NCBI RefSeq assembly: GCF_002979975.1
Contig: NZ_PCQD01000001.1
Span: 124,001 to 188,000 of the forward strand
Direction of reading: 5' to 3'
Origin: Pseudomonas sp. MYb185
GTDB lineage: Bacteria; Pseudomonadota; Gammaproteobacteria; Pseudomonadales; Pseudomonadaceae
Length of the DNA: 64,000 bases
The position numbers and the translations under genes are program-made. The notes beneath the pieces were generated by a model. It was not told the DNA's origin. It made no database searches and was given only the letters and a program-made list of their open reading frames with translations. This document shows, piece by piece, positions 16,106-24,760 of the stretch. Each line of letters begins with the position of its first letter. Position 1 is the first letter of the stretch.

Positions 16106-17887
16106 TCAGCTACGCGAGGCGATGTAGGCGCGCCAGCCGCCCAGGTGGGTGATATCGGTGGCACCTTCGATCGCCGCGCCTTCACAGATGAAGCCCTTCA
16201 CCTCACGGCCGTCGGCCAGGGTGAGGGTGCCGATGCCGAGGGGCGCGGGAATCAGCGCGACAAAGCTGCCGAACAGTTGGGTCGGTACGTCCCACAGCTC
16301 CAGGGCGATCGGCGCACCGTCCGCGCTGCGGATCAGGCCGGGTTTCGGCGGGGTGGTATCGGGCAGGGCATACAGGCGGTAATGGCTGGCGCTGTGGGTG
16401 GCTTCGACAAAGCGAGCGTGACGCTCGGTGAGCTGGCTGTTCAGCGGCATGCCCCGCAGGTGGGCACCGACTACCGCCAGCCGGGTATGGCCCGCGGGTA
16501 CCTCGCTGTTCGGTTGCGGTTGCGGCAGTGGTTGATCGGTCGCGCCGCGCTTCCATGGCGCATGGGCCTGCCAGCGGCGACCGATATCGGCGAGGGCGGC
16601 ATCCTGCCAGGCAGCACCGATCAGGGTGATGCCGAAGGGCAGGCCGTCGGCGCGGATGCCGGCGGGCAGCGCCAGCGCCGAACAGTCGGCCAGATTGACG
16701 AAGTTGGTCCACAGGCCCAACTGGCTGTTGCGGGTAACGGGATCGCTGGCGACCGCCTCCAGCGTCGGCAGTGTCGGCGCGGTGGGCACCAGCAGGGCAT
16801 CGACGCTTGCCATCAGCTCCTGGATCTGCCGCGCCAGTTCGGCACGGCGATATTCGGCGCAAAAGGTATCGACCGCGCTGAAGCGGCTGGCCTGGGCGAG
16901 GATGTCGCGCACCACCGGGTCCATCTGGTCGGCCCGGGTGCTGATGAATGGCTGGATGGCGGCATAGCGCTCGGCGACCCAGGGACCACCGTAGAGCAAC
17001 TGGGCCAACTCCAGCATGGGACTGAAATCCAGCTCGACCAGTTCGACCGACATACCGCCGAACTCGGCCAGCGCCGCCTGCCAGGCGGCCTCGGCCTGGG
17101 CATCACCAAACCACTGGGGTTGTGCCGGGATGCCGAAGCGGGGTCGCTCGCCCAGCAGCCTGGCGGCTTGCGGCGCGCTGCGGGAATAGCTGTCAGCGGG
17201 GTCGAAGCCTTCGAGCTGCCGGGCTACCGTCTCGGCATCGTTCACGTTCAGGGCGAATACCGAGACGCAGTCCAGGCTGCGGCAGGCCGGTACCACCCCC
17301 CGTGTGCTGAAGCGCCCCCGGGTGGGCTTGAGCCCGACGATATTGTTGAAACCGGCGGGTACCCGGCCTGAGCCGGCGGTATCGGTGCCCAGACTGAACG
17401 GAACCAGGCCACGGGCGACCGCTACCGCTGAGCCGGAACTGGAACCGCCCGAGACATGGGCCGGATTGAAGCTGTTGGGAACCGCACCGTAGGGCGAGCG
17501 GGTGCCGACCAGTCCGGTGGCGAACTGATCCAGATTGGTCTTGGCCAGCGGTATCGCACCGGCGGCACGCAGCTTCGCCACACTGGTGGCATCCGCGCTG
17601 GCGGTATAGGCAAAGGCCGGGCAGGCTGCAGTGGTGGGTAGGCCGGCGACATCGATATTGTCCTTGACCACGAAAGGGATGCCATATAGCGGCAGCGCCT
17701 CGGCATCCGCTCGGGCCTCCAACTGGTCCAGCTGGGCATCCAGCTCGGCTGGGGAAAGGATGTGGATCCATGCCGGGTCATCGGCCTGTAACTGGGCGCG
17801 CAACGCCTGCAGGGCGCTGCGGGGGGTAAGGGAGCCATCGCGATAGGCCTGGCGCCACTCATCTAAAGTCCATCCGGCATGCAGCAT
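16106..17887 (-). CDS. atzF: Allophanate hydrolase
   Basis: 593 residues. An amidase-signature domain spans about 1-450, with the catalytic Lys in FVVKDNIDVAGLPTTAACPA and the Ser-cis-Ser region in VSGGSSSGSAVAVARG. The C-terminal domain (about 460-593, ending HLGGWRAYIASRS) is the allophanate-hydrolase-specific module. The enzyme hydrolyses allophanate to ammonia and CO2, completing ATP-dependent urea breakdown begun by Uca. AGGAGG lies 4 bases before the ATG. It is the first gene of the atzF-uca-gntR operon. The permease genes and the two small associated genes that often travel with these enzymes are absent. Confidence 0.95.
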   Translation of the reverse strand: MLHAGWTLDEWRQAYRDGSLTPRSALQALRAQLQADDPAWIHILSPAELDAQLDQLEARADAEALPLYGIPFVVKDNIDVAGLPTTAACPAFAYTASADATSVAKLRAAGAIPLAKTNLDQFATGLVGTRSPYGAVPNSFNPAHVSGGSSSGSAVAVARGLVPFSLGTDTAGSGRVPAGFNNIVGLKPTRGRFSTRGVVPACRSLDCVSVFALNVNDAETVARQLEGFDPADSYSRSAPQAARLLGERPRFGIPAQPQWFGDAQAEAAWQAALAEFGGMSVELVELDFSPMLELAQLLYGGPWVAERYAAIQPFISTRADQMDPVVRDILAQASRFSAVDTFCAEYRRAELARQIQELMASVDALLVPTAPTLPTLEAVASDPVTRNSQLGLWTNFVNLADCSALALPAGIRADGLPFGITLIGAAWQDAALADIGRRWQAHAPWKRGATDQPLPQPQPNSEVPAGHTRLAVVGAHLRGMPLNSQLTERHARFVEATHSASHYRLYALPDTTPPKPGLIRSADGAPIALELWDVPTQLFGSFVALIPAPLGIGTLTLADGREVKGFICEGAAIEGATDITHLGGWRAYIASRS

Positions 17888-17914
17888 TCAGCCTCCTGTT
17901 CTCGGAATACCATC

Positions 17915-17924
17915 TTGTATGCAA
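17915..17924. promoter_or_regulatory. Candidate GntR/FCD operator upstream of atzF
   Basis: TTGTATGCAA is a near-perfect 10-bp palindrome (TTG-N4-CAA with a central TATG) 28 bases upstream of the atzF start. Operators of FCD-type GntR proteins commonly have short TTGTATACAA-like dyads. The link to the operon's own regulator is inference from position and shape. Confidence 0.4.
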
Positions 17925-18112
17925 CGTGGTATTGAGCAGGGACCGTGCCAGGACCGGATAACGGCCTGTTGTTTTATCTGTTTATCTTATAAATCAATTG
18001 CTTATTGACTGGTTGGTAGCAGGTTTGAGTGGTGTTTGGTACCCGTTACGGCGCCCCGGCATGCCCGGATTCAGTGCCGGGCAGGGGCGCGGTGGCTGCT
18101 TCTGGTGCGTGC

Positions 18113-19648
18113 CTAGGGGGTATGCCACTTGCTGCGTATATCCATGAAATCCTGCAGCGCTGCAACAGCGCCGCCCTTGATATGCAGGCCCAGTTTGGTG
18201 CGCCGCCACAGCACATCCTCGGCATTGATCGCCCATTCCTGGCGGATCAGATAGCGGACTTCCAGGGCATACAGGTCGGCGCCGAAATGCCGACCCATAT
18301 CATCCAGGCTGCGGCAGCCCTGCAGCAGGTCATGGGTCAGGGTGCCATAGCTGCGGGCGAACCGCCGGGCCATGTTCGAAGGCAGCCAGGGATAGAGTTT
18401 CTGCAGGTCGGCCAGCAGGGTGGGCTGGTCCTGGAAGTCGCCGCCGGGCAGCACACTGTCGGCGGTCCAGGCGCGGGCCGGACTGTGCAGCAGTTCGCAC
18501 AACTGGTCGGTGGCCTGTTCGGCCAGCCGCCGGTAGGTGGTGATCTTGCCGCCGAGTACCGACAGCAGCGGTGCCTGGCCGGGCCTGGTGTCGATATCCA
18601 GGGCATAGTCGCGGGAAGCGGCCTGGGCCTTGCCGTTGGCATCATCGAACAGTGCGCGTACCCCGGCATAACTCCAGACGACATCGCTGCGGCTGAGCTG
18701 GTGACGGAAATGCGCATTGACCACGCGCAGCAGATAGTCGGTCTCCTGCGCCGAAATACTGGCCGCGGCGGGGTTGCCCTGGTAGTCCACATCGGTGGTG
18801 CCGATCAGGCTGAAGTCGTCCTCATAGGGAATGACGAAGACAATGCGGTTGTCGGTGTTCTGCAGGATGTAGGATTCCTCGCCGGGATGCAGGCGTGGCA
18901 CCACGATATGGCTACCCTTGACCAGCCGTAGCGGCCGGCGCACCGTGGTGTCGATGACCGACGCCAGCACGCTGTCGACCCAGGGGCCGGCGGCATTCAC
19001 CAGCGCCCGGCTGCGGTATTGGCTGCGCTGACCAGTCTGGCGATTTTCCACGGTGACCTGCCACAGGCCATCGGCGCGCTGCGCGGCGACGCAGGCGGTG
19101 CGGGTGAGAATCTGCGCGCCATGCCGGGCGGCGGCCTGGGCGGTCAGTACCACCAGGCGGGCATCATCGACCCAGGCATCGGAGTATTCGAAGCCGCGGA
19201 CAATCTGCGGCCGCAACGGGCTGCTGGCATCGAAGCGCAGGCCGGTGGAGCCGGGCAGGGTTTCCCGGCGGGCCAGGTGGTCATACAGGAACAGGCCGAT
19301 GCGGATCATCCAGGCCGGACGCAGGTGCGGCTGGTGCGGCAGTCGAAAGCGCATCGGGCGGATGATGTGCGGTGCATTGCGCAGCAGGGTTTCACGCTCG
19401 GCCAGCGCCTTGCCGACCAGCCGGAACTGATAGAACTCCAGGTAGCGCAGGCCGCCATGGATCAGCTTGCTGCTGCGCGAGGAGGTCGCCGAGGCCAGGT
19501 CATCCTGTTCGCACAGCAATACCTTGAGGCCGCGCCCGGCGGCATCCATGGCGATGCCGCAGCCATTGACCCCGCCACCGATGACCAGCACATCAAAAAT
19601 GTCATCCTCGGCTGCCAGAATGGGGCGGTGAACGGGTGCGTCCGGCAT
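18113..19648 (-). CDS. glpD: Glycerol-3-phosphate dehydrogenase (FAD, aerobic)
   Basis: 511 residues, in line with E. coli GlpD (501). The FAD-binding motif VIGGGVNGCGIAMDAAGRGL is at about residues 22-41, followed by SRSSKLIHGGLRYLEFYQFRLV, a GlpD signature. The C-terminal helical domain ends in WRRTKLGLHIKGGAVAALQDFMD. GlpD oxidises glycerol-3-phosphate to dihydroxyacetone phosphate at the inner membrane and feeds electrons to quinone. No glpF, glpK or glpR gene is adjacent, unlike P. aeruginosa, so glycerol uptake genes must be elsewhere or missing. The upstream gap is shared with the divergent speC leader. Confidence 0.95.
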   Translation of the reverse strand: MPDAPVHRPILAAEDDIFDVLVIGGGVNGCGIAMDAAGRGLKVLLCEQDDLASATSSRSSKLIHGGLRYLEFYQFRLVGKALAERETLLRNAPHIIRPMRFRLPHQPHLRPAWMIRIGLFLYDHLARRETLPGSTGLRFDASSPLRPQIVRGFEYSDAWVDDARLVVLTAQAAARHGAQILTRTACVAAQRADGLWQVTVENRQTGQRSQYRSRALVNAAGPWVDSVLASVIDTTVRRPLRLVKGSHIVVPRLHPGEESYILQNTDNRIVFVIPYEDDFSLIGTTDVDYQGNPAAASISAQETDYLLRVVNAHFRHQLSRSDVVWSYAGVRALFDDANGKAQAASRDYALDIDTRPGQAPLLSVLGGKITTYRRLAEQATDQLCELLHSPARAWTADSVLPGGDFQDQPTLLADLQKLYPWLPSNMARRFARSYGTLTHDLLQGCRSLDDMGRHFGADLYALEVRYLIRQEWAINAEDVLWRRTKLGLHIKGGAVAALQDFMDIRSKWHTP

Positions 19649-19739
19649 GTCGGAATTCCTCTGTCAGATGGGGTCGCGAAGGTGACCGCGATGGATTATT
19701 GCATACTAGCGGTCGTAGCCTATTGACCGCGAAGTCACT

Positions 19740-20064
19740 TGGTTTTATGGTGCGCACCGAACGTTGAGGCTGGCACGATCCATACGGCTCAAGTACTGAC
19801 GACGAGACAGCAAGACCGGTTCCCCTGGGGAGCGGACTTATTGCTTTCGGCGCACGCCTTGGGAAGTAGGCGAACCAAAGTGGGGATACTGATCAGACGT
19901 TCGCACCCCCGGGTTGTGTGTTGGCTGAACGTTCAGAGTCGCTTACGGAAGGCGTTACCTGTCCTGGTCCTTGACCGGGGGTTGGGGTACGCCTATCTGC
20001 CCTGCATCTGATCCCATGTCCCCACGCGGCCCGACACCAGAACTTATGCTTTGGAGCCGACGCC
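19740..20064 (+). promoter_or_regulatory. Structured leader region of ornithine decarboxylase gene
   Basis: The 416 bases between glpD and speC hold no convincing protein gene but contain several inverted repeats. CGCCT/AGGCG (about 19856-19871) is enclosed by GGTTC/GAACC (19818-19822 with 19872-19876). ACGTTC/GAACGT pairs 19898-19903 with 19927-19932 and can be extended by CTGA/TCAG. GGCGT...(T)ACGCC pairs 19951-19955 with 19989-19993, with an inner CTGGTC/GACCGG stem. The array suggests a folded 5' UTR. A six-codon frame (19747-19767) and an 11-codon frame overlapping the speC start (20046-20081) are also present. Polyamine control is a guess. Confidence 0.5.
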
Positions 20065-21228
20065 ATGAACATCAAGCTTGACGAGTATTTTGACCGCGAC
20101 ACCTTCAGCCGTATCCGTGCCTGCGCCGATCAGCGCGAAACCCCCTTCCTCGTTGTCGATCTGAAGACCATCGACCGTGCCTATGATGATCTGGTCGAGG
20201 GCTTTCCCTATGGCAAGATCTACTATGCGGTAAAGGCCAACCCGGCCAATGAGGTGTTGAGCCTGCTCAAGAACAAGGGCTCGAATTTCGATATCGCCTC
20301 CATCTACGAGCTGGAGAAGGTACTGGCGCTGGGTGTGCAGCCGGAGCAGATCAGCTACGGCAACACCATCAAGAAATCCCGGGATATCCGCGCCTTCTAC
20401 GAGAAGGGCGTACGCATGTATGCCACCGACTCCGAGGCCGACCTGCGTAATATCGCCAAGGCCGCGCCGGGCTCGAAGGTCTATGTGCGTATCCTGACCG
20501 AAGGCTCGACCACTGCCGACTGGCCGCTGTCACGCAAGTTCGGCTGCCAGAGCGACATGGCCATGGACCTGCTGGTGCTCGCCCGTGAACTGGGCCTGGA
20601 ACCCTATGGTGTGTCCTTCCACGTCGGCTCGCAGCAGCGTGATATCGGTGCATGGGATGCGGCCATCGCCAAGGTCAAGGTGATCTTCGAGCGTCTGAAG
20701 GAAGAGGACGGCATCGTGTTGAAGATGATCAACATGGGCGGCGGCTTCCCGGCCAACTACCTGACCAAGACCAACACCCTGCAGACCTATGCCGAGGAAA
20801 TCACCCGCTTCCTGCAGGAGGATTTCGGCGAGGAGCTGCCGGAGATCATCCTCGAGCCGGGCCGGTCGCTGATCGCCAACGCCGGTGTGCTGGTCAGCGA
20901 GGTGGTGCTGGTATCGCGCAAGTCCCATACCGCCCTGGAGCGCTGGGTGTTCACCGACGTGGGCAAGTTCTCCGGCCTGGTGGAAACCATGGACGAAGCG
21001 ATCAAGTTCCCGATCTGGACCGACAAGCGCGGCGAGCTGGAAGAGGCGGTGATTGCCGGCCCGACCTGCGACAGCGCCGACATCATGTACGAAGACTACA
21101 AGTACGGCCTGCCGCTGAACCTGGCCATCGGTGATCGTCTGTACTGGCTGTCCACAGGTGCCTATACCACCAGTTACAGCTCGGTCGAATTCAACGGCTT
21201 CCCGCCGTTGGAAGCGTTCTATATCTGA
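20065..21228 (+). CDS. speC: Ornithine decarboxylase (alanine-racemase fold)
   Basis: 387 residues, the size of the Pseudomonas and eukaryotic-type ODC, not of the 700-residue E. coli SpeC. PLP-binding Lys57 is in YYAVKANP, a substrate-loop HVGSQQRD follows near 190, GGGFPANY near 225, the phosphate-binding EPGRSLIANAGVL near 270, and the active-site Cys335 in GPTCDSADIM. The enzyme makes putrescine from ornithine, and the close Pseudomonas homologue is named SpeC; lysine activity cannot be excluded. GGAG at 20053-20056 is 8 bases from the ATG. The gene follows a long folded leader. Confidence 0.93.
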   Translation: MNIKLDEYFDRDTFSRIRACADQRETPFLVVDLKTIDRAYDDLVEGFPYGKIYYAVKANPANEVLSLLKNKGSNFDIASIYELEKVLALGVQPEQISYGNTIKKSRDIRAFYEKGVRMYATDSEADLRNIAKAAPGSKVYVRILTEGSTTADWPLSRKFGCQSDMAMDLLVLARELGLEPYGVSFHVGSQQRDIGAWDAAIAKVKVIFERLKEEDGIVLKMINMGGGFPANYLTKTNTLQTYAEEITRFLQEDFGEELPEIILEPGRSLIANAGVLVSEVVLVSRKSHTALERWVFTDVGKFSGLVETMDEAIKFPIWTDKRGELEEAVIAGPTCDSADIMYEDYKYGLPLNLAIGDRLYWLSTGAYTTSYSSVEFNGFPPLEAFYI

Positions 21229-21251
21229 GGGTTCAGGCTACAGGGTGCATG

Positions 21252-21292
21252 GCAGGCCGGTGGCGGCCCCGCCGGCTTCCATCCCGGCCTGC
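21252..21292. other. Inverted repeat between convergent speC and nagB
   Basis: GCAGGCCGG at 21252-21260 and CCGGCCTGC at 21284-21292 are exact inverted copies, and the 23 bases between them contain a smaller GGCGG/CCGCC stem. There is no T-tract on either side. It may act as a factor-dependent terminator or a REP-like element for the convergent pair. Confidence 0.5.
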
Positions 21293-21405
21293 GGCGTATC
21301 GTGTAGTACCCTGGGTCGAGATGGAACTCGACCGTCCATGACTGCAACGGGTTGTCGAGCGCCCGCTCGACGACATGCGGACCTGCTGCTCCGCTCGGTG
21401 CCTGG

Positions 21406-22128
21406 CTACAACAGTGCCGCCGCCGCCTCATCCACGATAACGGTCACATCCGCATGCAGCTGCAGCGCGGAGGCGGGCACCTGTTCGGTGATCGGTCCCT
21501 TGACCATCTGCGCCACGCACTCGGCCTTGGCCTCGCCGCTGGCGATCAGCAGGATGGCGCGGGCCTGCAGGATGTTGCTGATGCCCATGGTGATGGCGGT
21601 GGTCGGTACTTCATCCAGGGAGTCGAAGAAGCGCTGGTTGTCCTGACGGGTCTTGTCGGTCAACCGGGTGTGGAAGGTTTCCCGGTCGAAGGGCGTGCCC
21701 GGCTCGCAGAAGCCGATATGGCCATTGCTACCGATACCCAGCAGTTGCAGGTCCAGTGGGGTGGCGTGCAGCAGCGCATTGTAGCTGTCGCACTGGGCTT
21801 GCAGGTCAGCGCTGTCGGTGCAGGGAAGGTGGATGTTTTCCGGAACAATATCCACATGCCGGAACAGGTTGTCGTACATGAACTGGTAGTAGCTTTGCGG
21901 GTGGCTGCGTGGCAGTTCGCAATACTCATCCAGATTGAAGGTCTGCACCTGCTGCAGAGATATCTCGCCCGCCCGATAGCGTTCGACCAGGTACTGGTAG
22001 GTGCCCAGCGGCGTGCCGCCGGTGGCCAGCCCCAAGGCGCAGGCGGGTTTGCTGCGCAGCAGATCGGCAATCATCTGGCCGGCGGTGGCACTCAGCTCGG
22101 TGTAATCTCTGACGGTAATGACCTTCAT
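21406..22128 (-). CDS. nagB: Glucosamine-6-phosphate deaminase
   Basis: 240 residues, shorter than E. coli NagB (266) but typical of the compact form. LATGGTPLGTY is at residues 34-44 (phosphate loop), NLDEYCEL at 65-72, and GIGSNGHIGFCEPGTPFD at 131-148 with catalytic His137. The enzyme converts glucosamine-6-phosphate to fructose-6-phosphate and ammonia. No nagA, nagE, nagK or chitin-related gene is near, so it is an orphan here; it could serve peptidoglycan amino-sugar recycling. NagB is not a universal Pseudomonas gene, so it may be lineage-specific or acquired. Confidence 0.92.
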   Translation of the reverse strand: MKVITVRDYTELSATAGQMIADLLRSKPACALGLATGGTPLGTYQYLVERYRAGEISLQQVQTFNLDEYCELPRSHPQSYYQFMYDNLFRHVDIVPENIHLPCTDSADLQAQCDSYNALLHATPLDLQLLGIGSNGHIGFCEPGTPFDRETFHTRLTDKTRQDNQRFFDSLDEVPTTAITMGISNILQARAILLIASGEAKAECVAQMVKGPITEQVPASALQLHADVTVIVDEAAAALL

Positions 22129-22253
22129 GCGCTCTAGCCCTGATTGGCGTGCGTTGCCGGCATTGTCTTGCCAGAAGTGAGGGAGGGCAGGGCAAGCCGC
22201 AGATAAAGCGCGGGATTCTACTCTGGCTACCCGGGAGGGGGAAGCCGGAAATG

Positions 22254-22288
22254 CGACAGCCCGCCCTGTTGCCGGGGCGGGCTGTCGG
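22254..22288 (-). terminator. Strong hairpin downstream of SDR gene
   Basis: GACAGCCCGCCC at 22254-22265 pairs with GGGCGGGCTGTC at about 22275-22286. It lies 20 bases past the stop of the minus-strand SDR gene. The following minus-strand bases have only a short T run, so it is a probable but imperfect intrinsic terminator. Confidence 0.65.
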
Positions 22289-22306
22289 TTTGCGGTCGGG
22301 GCAGGC

Positions 22307-23212
22307 TCAGCTGAACTTCTGGATATTCTGCATCAGTTCCTTCAGCGCCTCGATGTTGTCCTTCGGATGCACGGCATTCTCGAAGCTGCACAGCTGCTCG
22401 AAATTGGCCTGCACGTCTTCCGGGCTGAAACCTTCATCCGGGTTGAAGCCGATGCCCAGCGAGCGCTCCCAGCGCACCTTGCCCATCCAGCCGCCGCCGA
22501 CTTCGAACAGACCGGAGGTTTCCTGGCACTGCTCGGAGCACAGGTAGACCACCAACGGGCTGACCAGCTCGGGCTTGAGTTTTTCAAAGGCGCCGGGCGG
22601 GAACAGCCCTTCGGTCATGCGGGTGCCGCCGGTCGGTGCGATGGCATTGACCAGGATATTGTTCTTGCGGCCTTCGATGGCCAGGGTGCGGGTCAGACCG
22701 TACAGGCCCAGCTTGGCCATGCCGTAGTTGGCCTGGCCGAAGTTGCCGTAGATGCCGGAGGTGGAAGCGGTGAAGATGATGCGGCCGAAGTTCTGTTCCT
22801 TCATGTGGTTCCAGGCAGCATGGGTCACCTTGTAGGCACCTTCGACATGCACCTTGTACACCAGATCCCAATCGGCATCGGACATCTTGGCGAAGCTCTT
22901 GTCGCGCAGGATGCCGGCATTGTTGACCACCACGTCGACGCGACCGAAGTTGTCCAGGGCGCACTGCACGATCTTGTCACCATCGACCACGCTGTCCGGG
23001 TTGGCTACCGCGGTGCCGCCAGCGGCCTTGATTTCCTCGACGACTTTCAGCGCTGCTTCACTGTTGGCGCCTTCCCCCTGGGTACTGCCACCCAGATCGT
23101 TGACGATAACCTTGGCACCGTGCTTGGCGAACAGCAGCGCGTGGGCGCGGCCGATACCACCGCCGGCACCGGTGACGATGACGACCTTGTCTTCAAAACG
23201 GATATCGCTCAT
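22307..23212 (-). CDS. SDR family oxidoreductase, MFE-2/3-hydroxyacyl-CoA dehydrogenase type
   Basis: 301 residues. The coenzyme motif VTGAGGGIGRAHAL is at 13-26, VNDLGGSTQGEG at 37-48, NNAGILRDKSF at 97-107, and the catalytic pair Y163-x3-K167 in ANYGMAK. The NDLGG motif and the RDKSF loop are characteristic of the dehydrogenase part of peroxisomal multifunctional enzyme 2, so a hydroxyacyl-CoA substrate is likely. AGGAGA lies 6 bases before ATG 23212. A thiolase gene lies 161 bases upstream on the same strand and a CoA ligase is divergent, which together suggests a beta-oxidation-like fatty-acid module. No hydratase gene is seen in the window. Confidence 0.9.
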   Translation of the reverse strand: MSDIRFEDKVVIVTGAGGGIGRAHALLFAKHGAKVIVNDLGGSTQGEGANSEAALKVVEEIKAAGGTAVANPDSVVDGDKIVQCALDNFGRVDVVVNNAGILRDKSFAKMSDADWDLVYKVHVEGAYKVTHAAWNHMKEQNFGRIIFTASTSGIYGNFGQANYGMAKLGLYGLTRTLAIEGRKNNILVNAIAPTGGTRMTEGLFPPGAFEKLKPELVSPLVVYLCSEQCQETSGLFEVGGGWMGKVRWERSLGIGFNPDEGFSPEDVQANFEQLCSFENAVHPKDNIEALKELMQNIQKFS

Positions 23213-23373
23213 GGGGAGTCTCCTGAAAAAGGGGAATGACAAAACTGGCTGCTAGTTTCAGACAGTTGTTTGAGGTCGGCAAGAAGCCCGCGGCTGGTGA
23301 ATGGCTTGTCATAAACCATCACCTGCCATCGGCCTTCCCAGGGGCGTGCAGCAGGTAGGCCTGGTAGCGAGCC

Positions 23374-24552
23374 TCAGACCAGCTCGATCGCCACCGCAGT
23401 CGCTTCCCCACCACCGATGCACAGCGAAGCCACACCGCGCTTGCCACCGGTTTTCTGCAGGGCGTTGATCAGGGTAACGATCAGTCGCGAGCCGGTGGAA
23501 CCGACCGGGTGGCCCTGGGCGCAGGCGCCGCCGAAGATGTTGACCTTGCTGTGATCCAGGCCGTGTTCGCGCATGGCCAGCATGGTGACCATGGCGAAGG
23601 CTTCGTTGATCTCGAACAGATCGACGTCAGCCTTGCTCCAGCCGGTCTTGTTGAACAGGTTGGTCAGCGCGCCGACCGGGGCGATGGTGAACTCGCTCGG
23701 GTCCTGGCTCTGGGTGGCGTGGCCGACGATGCGGGCCAGCGGCTTCACGCCGCGCCTGTTCGCCTCGGATTCGGTCATCAGCACCAGCGCGCTGGCACCG
23801 TCGGATATCGAACTGGCGTTGGCGGCGGTGATGGTGCCGTCCTTGGCGAAGGCCGGACGCAGGCCGGGAATCTTGTCGATGTTGGCGTTATGTGGCTGTT
23901 CATCATCCTTGACCAGGGTCTCGCCCTTGCGCGAGGTCACGGTCACCGGCACGATCTCGCTGGCCAGCGAACCGTTGTCGATGGCGTGCTTGGCGCGGTT
24001 CAGCGATTCGATGGCGTAGGCATCCATCTGCTCGCGGGTCAGGCCGTACTGGTCGGCGGTTTCCTGGGCGAAGGAGCCCATCAGGCGGCCGGTGCGGGCA
24101 TCTTCCAGGCCGTCGAAGAACATGTGATCCTTGAGCTCGCCATGGCCCATACGCAGGCCACCACGGGCTTTTTCGATGAGATAGGGCGCGTTGGACATGC
24201 TTTCCATGCCGCCGGCCAGCATCACCTGGTTGGAACCGGCCTTGAGCGCGTCATGGGCCTGCATCACCGCTTTCATGCCGGAACCGCACAGCTTGTTGAT
24301 GGTGGTGCAGCCAGTGGCGGAGCTCAGGCCGGCATTCAGCGCCGCCTGGCGTGCCGGGCCCTGTTTCAGGCCGGCGGGCAGAACACAGCCCATGATCACT
24401 TCCTGCACATCGGCCGCAGCGATACCGGCACGGGCCACCGCCTCGCGGATCACCAGGGCGCCGAGGTCGATGGCCGACAGGCTTGACAGGCTACCCTGGA
24501 AGCCGCCCATGGGCGTGCGCACGCCGCTGACGATAACGATGTTTTCCGACAT
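23374..24552 (-). CDS. Acetyl-CoA C-acyltransferase (thiolase)
   Basis: 392 residues, standard for bacterial thiolases. The catalytic residues are all present: nucleophile Cys89 in INKLCGSGMKA, His348 in GHPVGSTG and Cys378 in CIGGGEA. The ending GGGEATAVAIELV differs from the biosynthetic CIGGGMG form, placing it in the broad AtoB/FadA-like group; chain-length preference is not clear. AGGAG lies 5 bases before the ATG. The enzyme cleaves 3-ketoacyl-CoA or condenses two acetyl-CoA units, and its neighbours favour the degradative role. Confidence 0.93.
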   Translation of the reverse strand: MSENIVIVSGVRTPMGGFQGSLSSLSAIDLGALVIREAVARAGIAAADVQEVIMGCVLPAGLKQGPARQAALNAGLSSATGCTTINKLCGSGMKAVMQAHDALKAGSNQVMLAGGMESMSNAPYLIEKARGGLRMGHGELKDHMFFDGLEDARTGRLMGSFAQETADQYGLTREQMDAYAIESLNRAKHAIDNGSLASEIVPVTVTSRKGETLVKDDEQPHNANIDKIPGLRPAFAKDGTITAANASSISDGASALVLMTESEANRRGVKPLARIVGHATQSQDPSEFTIAPVGALTNLFNKTGWSKADVDLFEINEAFAMVTMLAMREHGLDHSKVNIFGGACAQGHPVGSTGSRLIVTLINALQKTGGKRGVASLCIGGGEATAVAIELV

Positions 24553-24760
24553 GTTGACTCCTGAAATATGACTGATTGTTTATTTGTGGTCATCAATCGA
24601 CTTTATACGCGCCTTTTCCCCTTATTGTCGACAGCAAAGCTTTGTATGATCGAGTCACATAACTGCCATGGTCGCCGCGCTGCTGCCTCGCTATAGTTCA
24701 TCGGACAGGCCAGGCAGCGTTGCTACCTGACCCGCATAAGCCCAACAAGAAGGTCGCACA

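Noticed and set aside
17888-18112. Guanidine-I riboswitch upstream of atzF-uca
   Set aside because: I looked for the conserved ACGR-type and GG-rich stems and found neither; only a short palindrome is present.
19739-20011. 90-codon frame in the speC leader
   Set aside because: No ribosome site, no domain, and it overlaps the predicted hairpins; treated as leader sequence.
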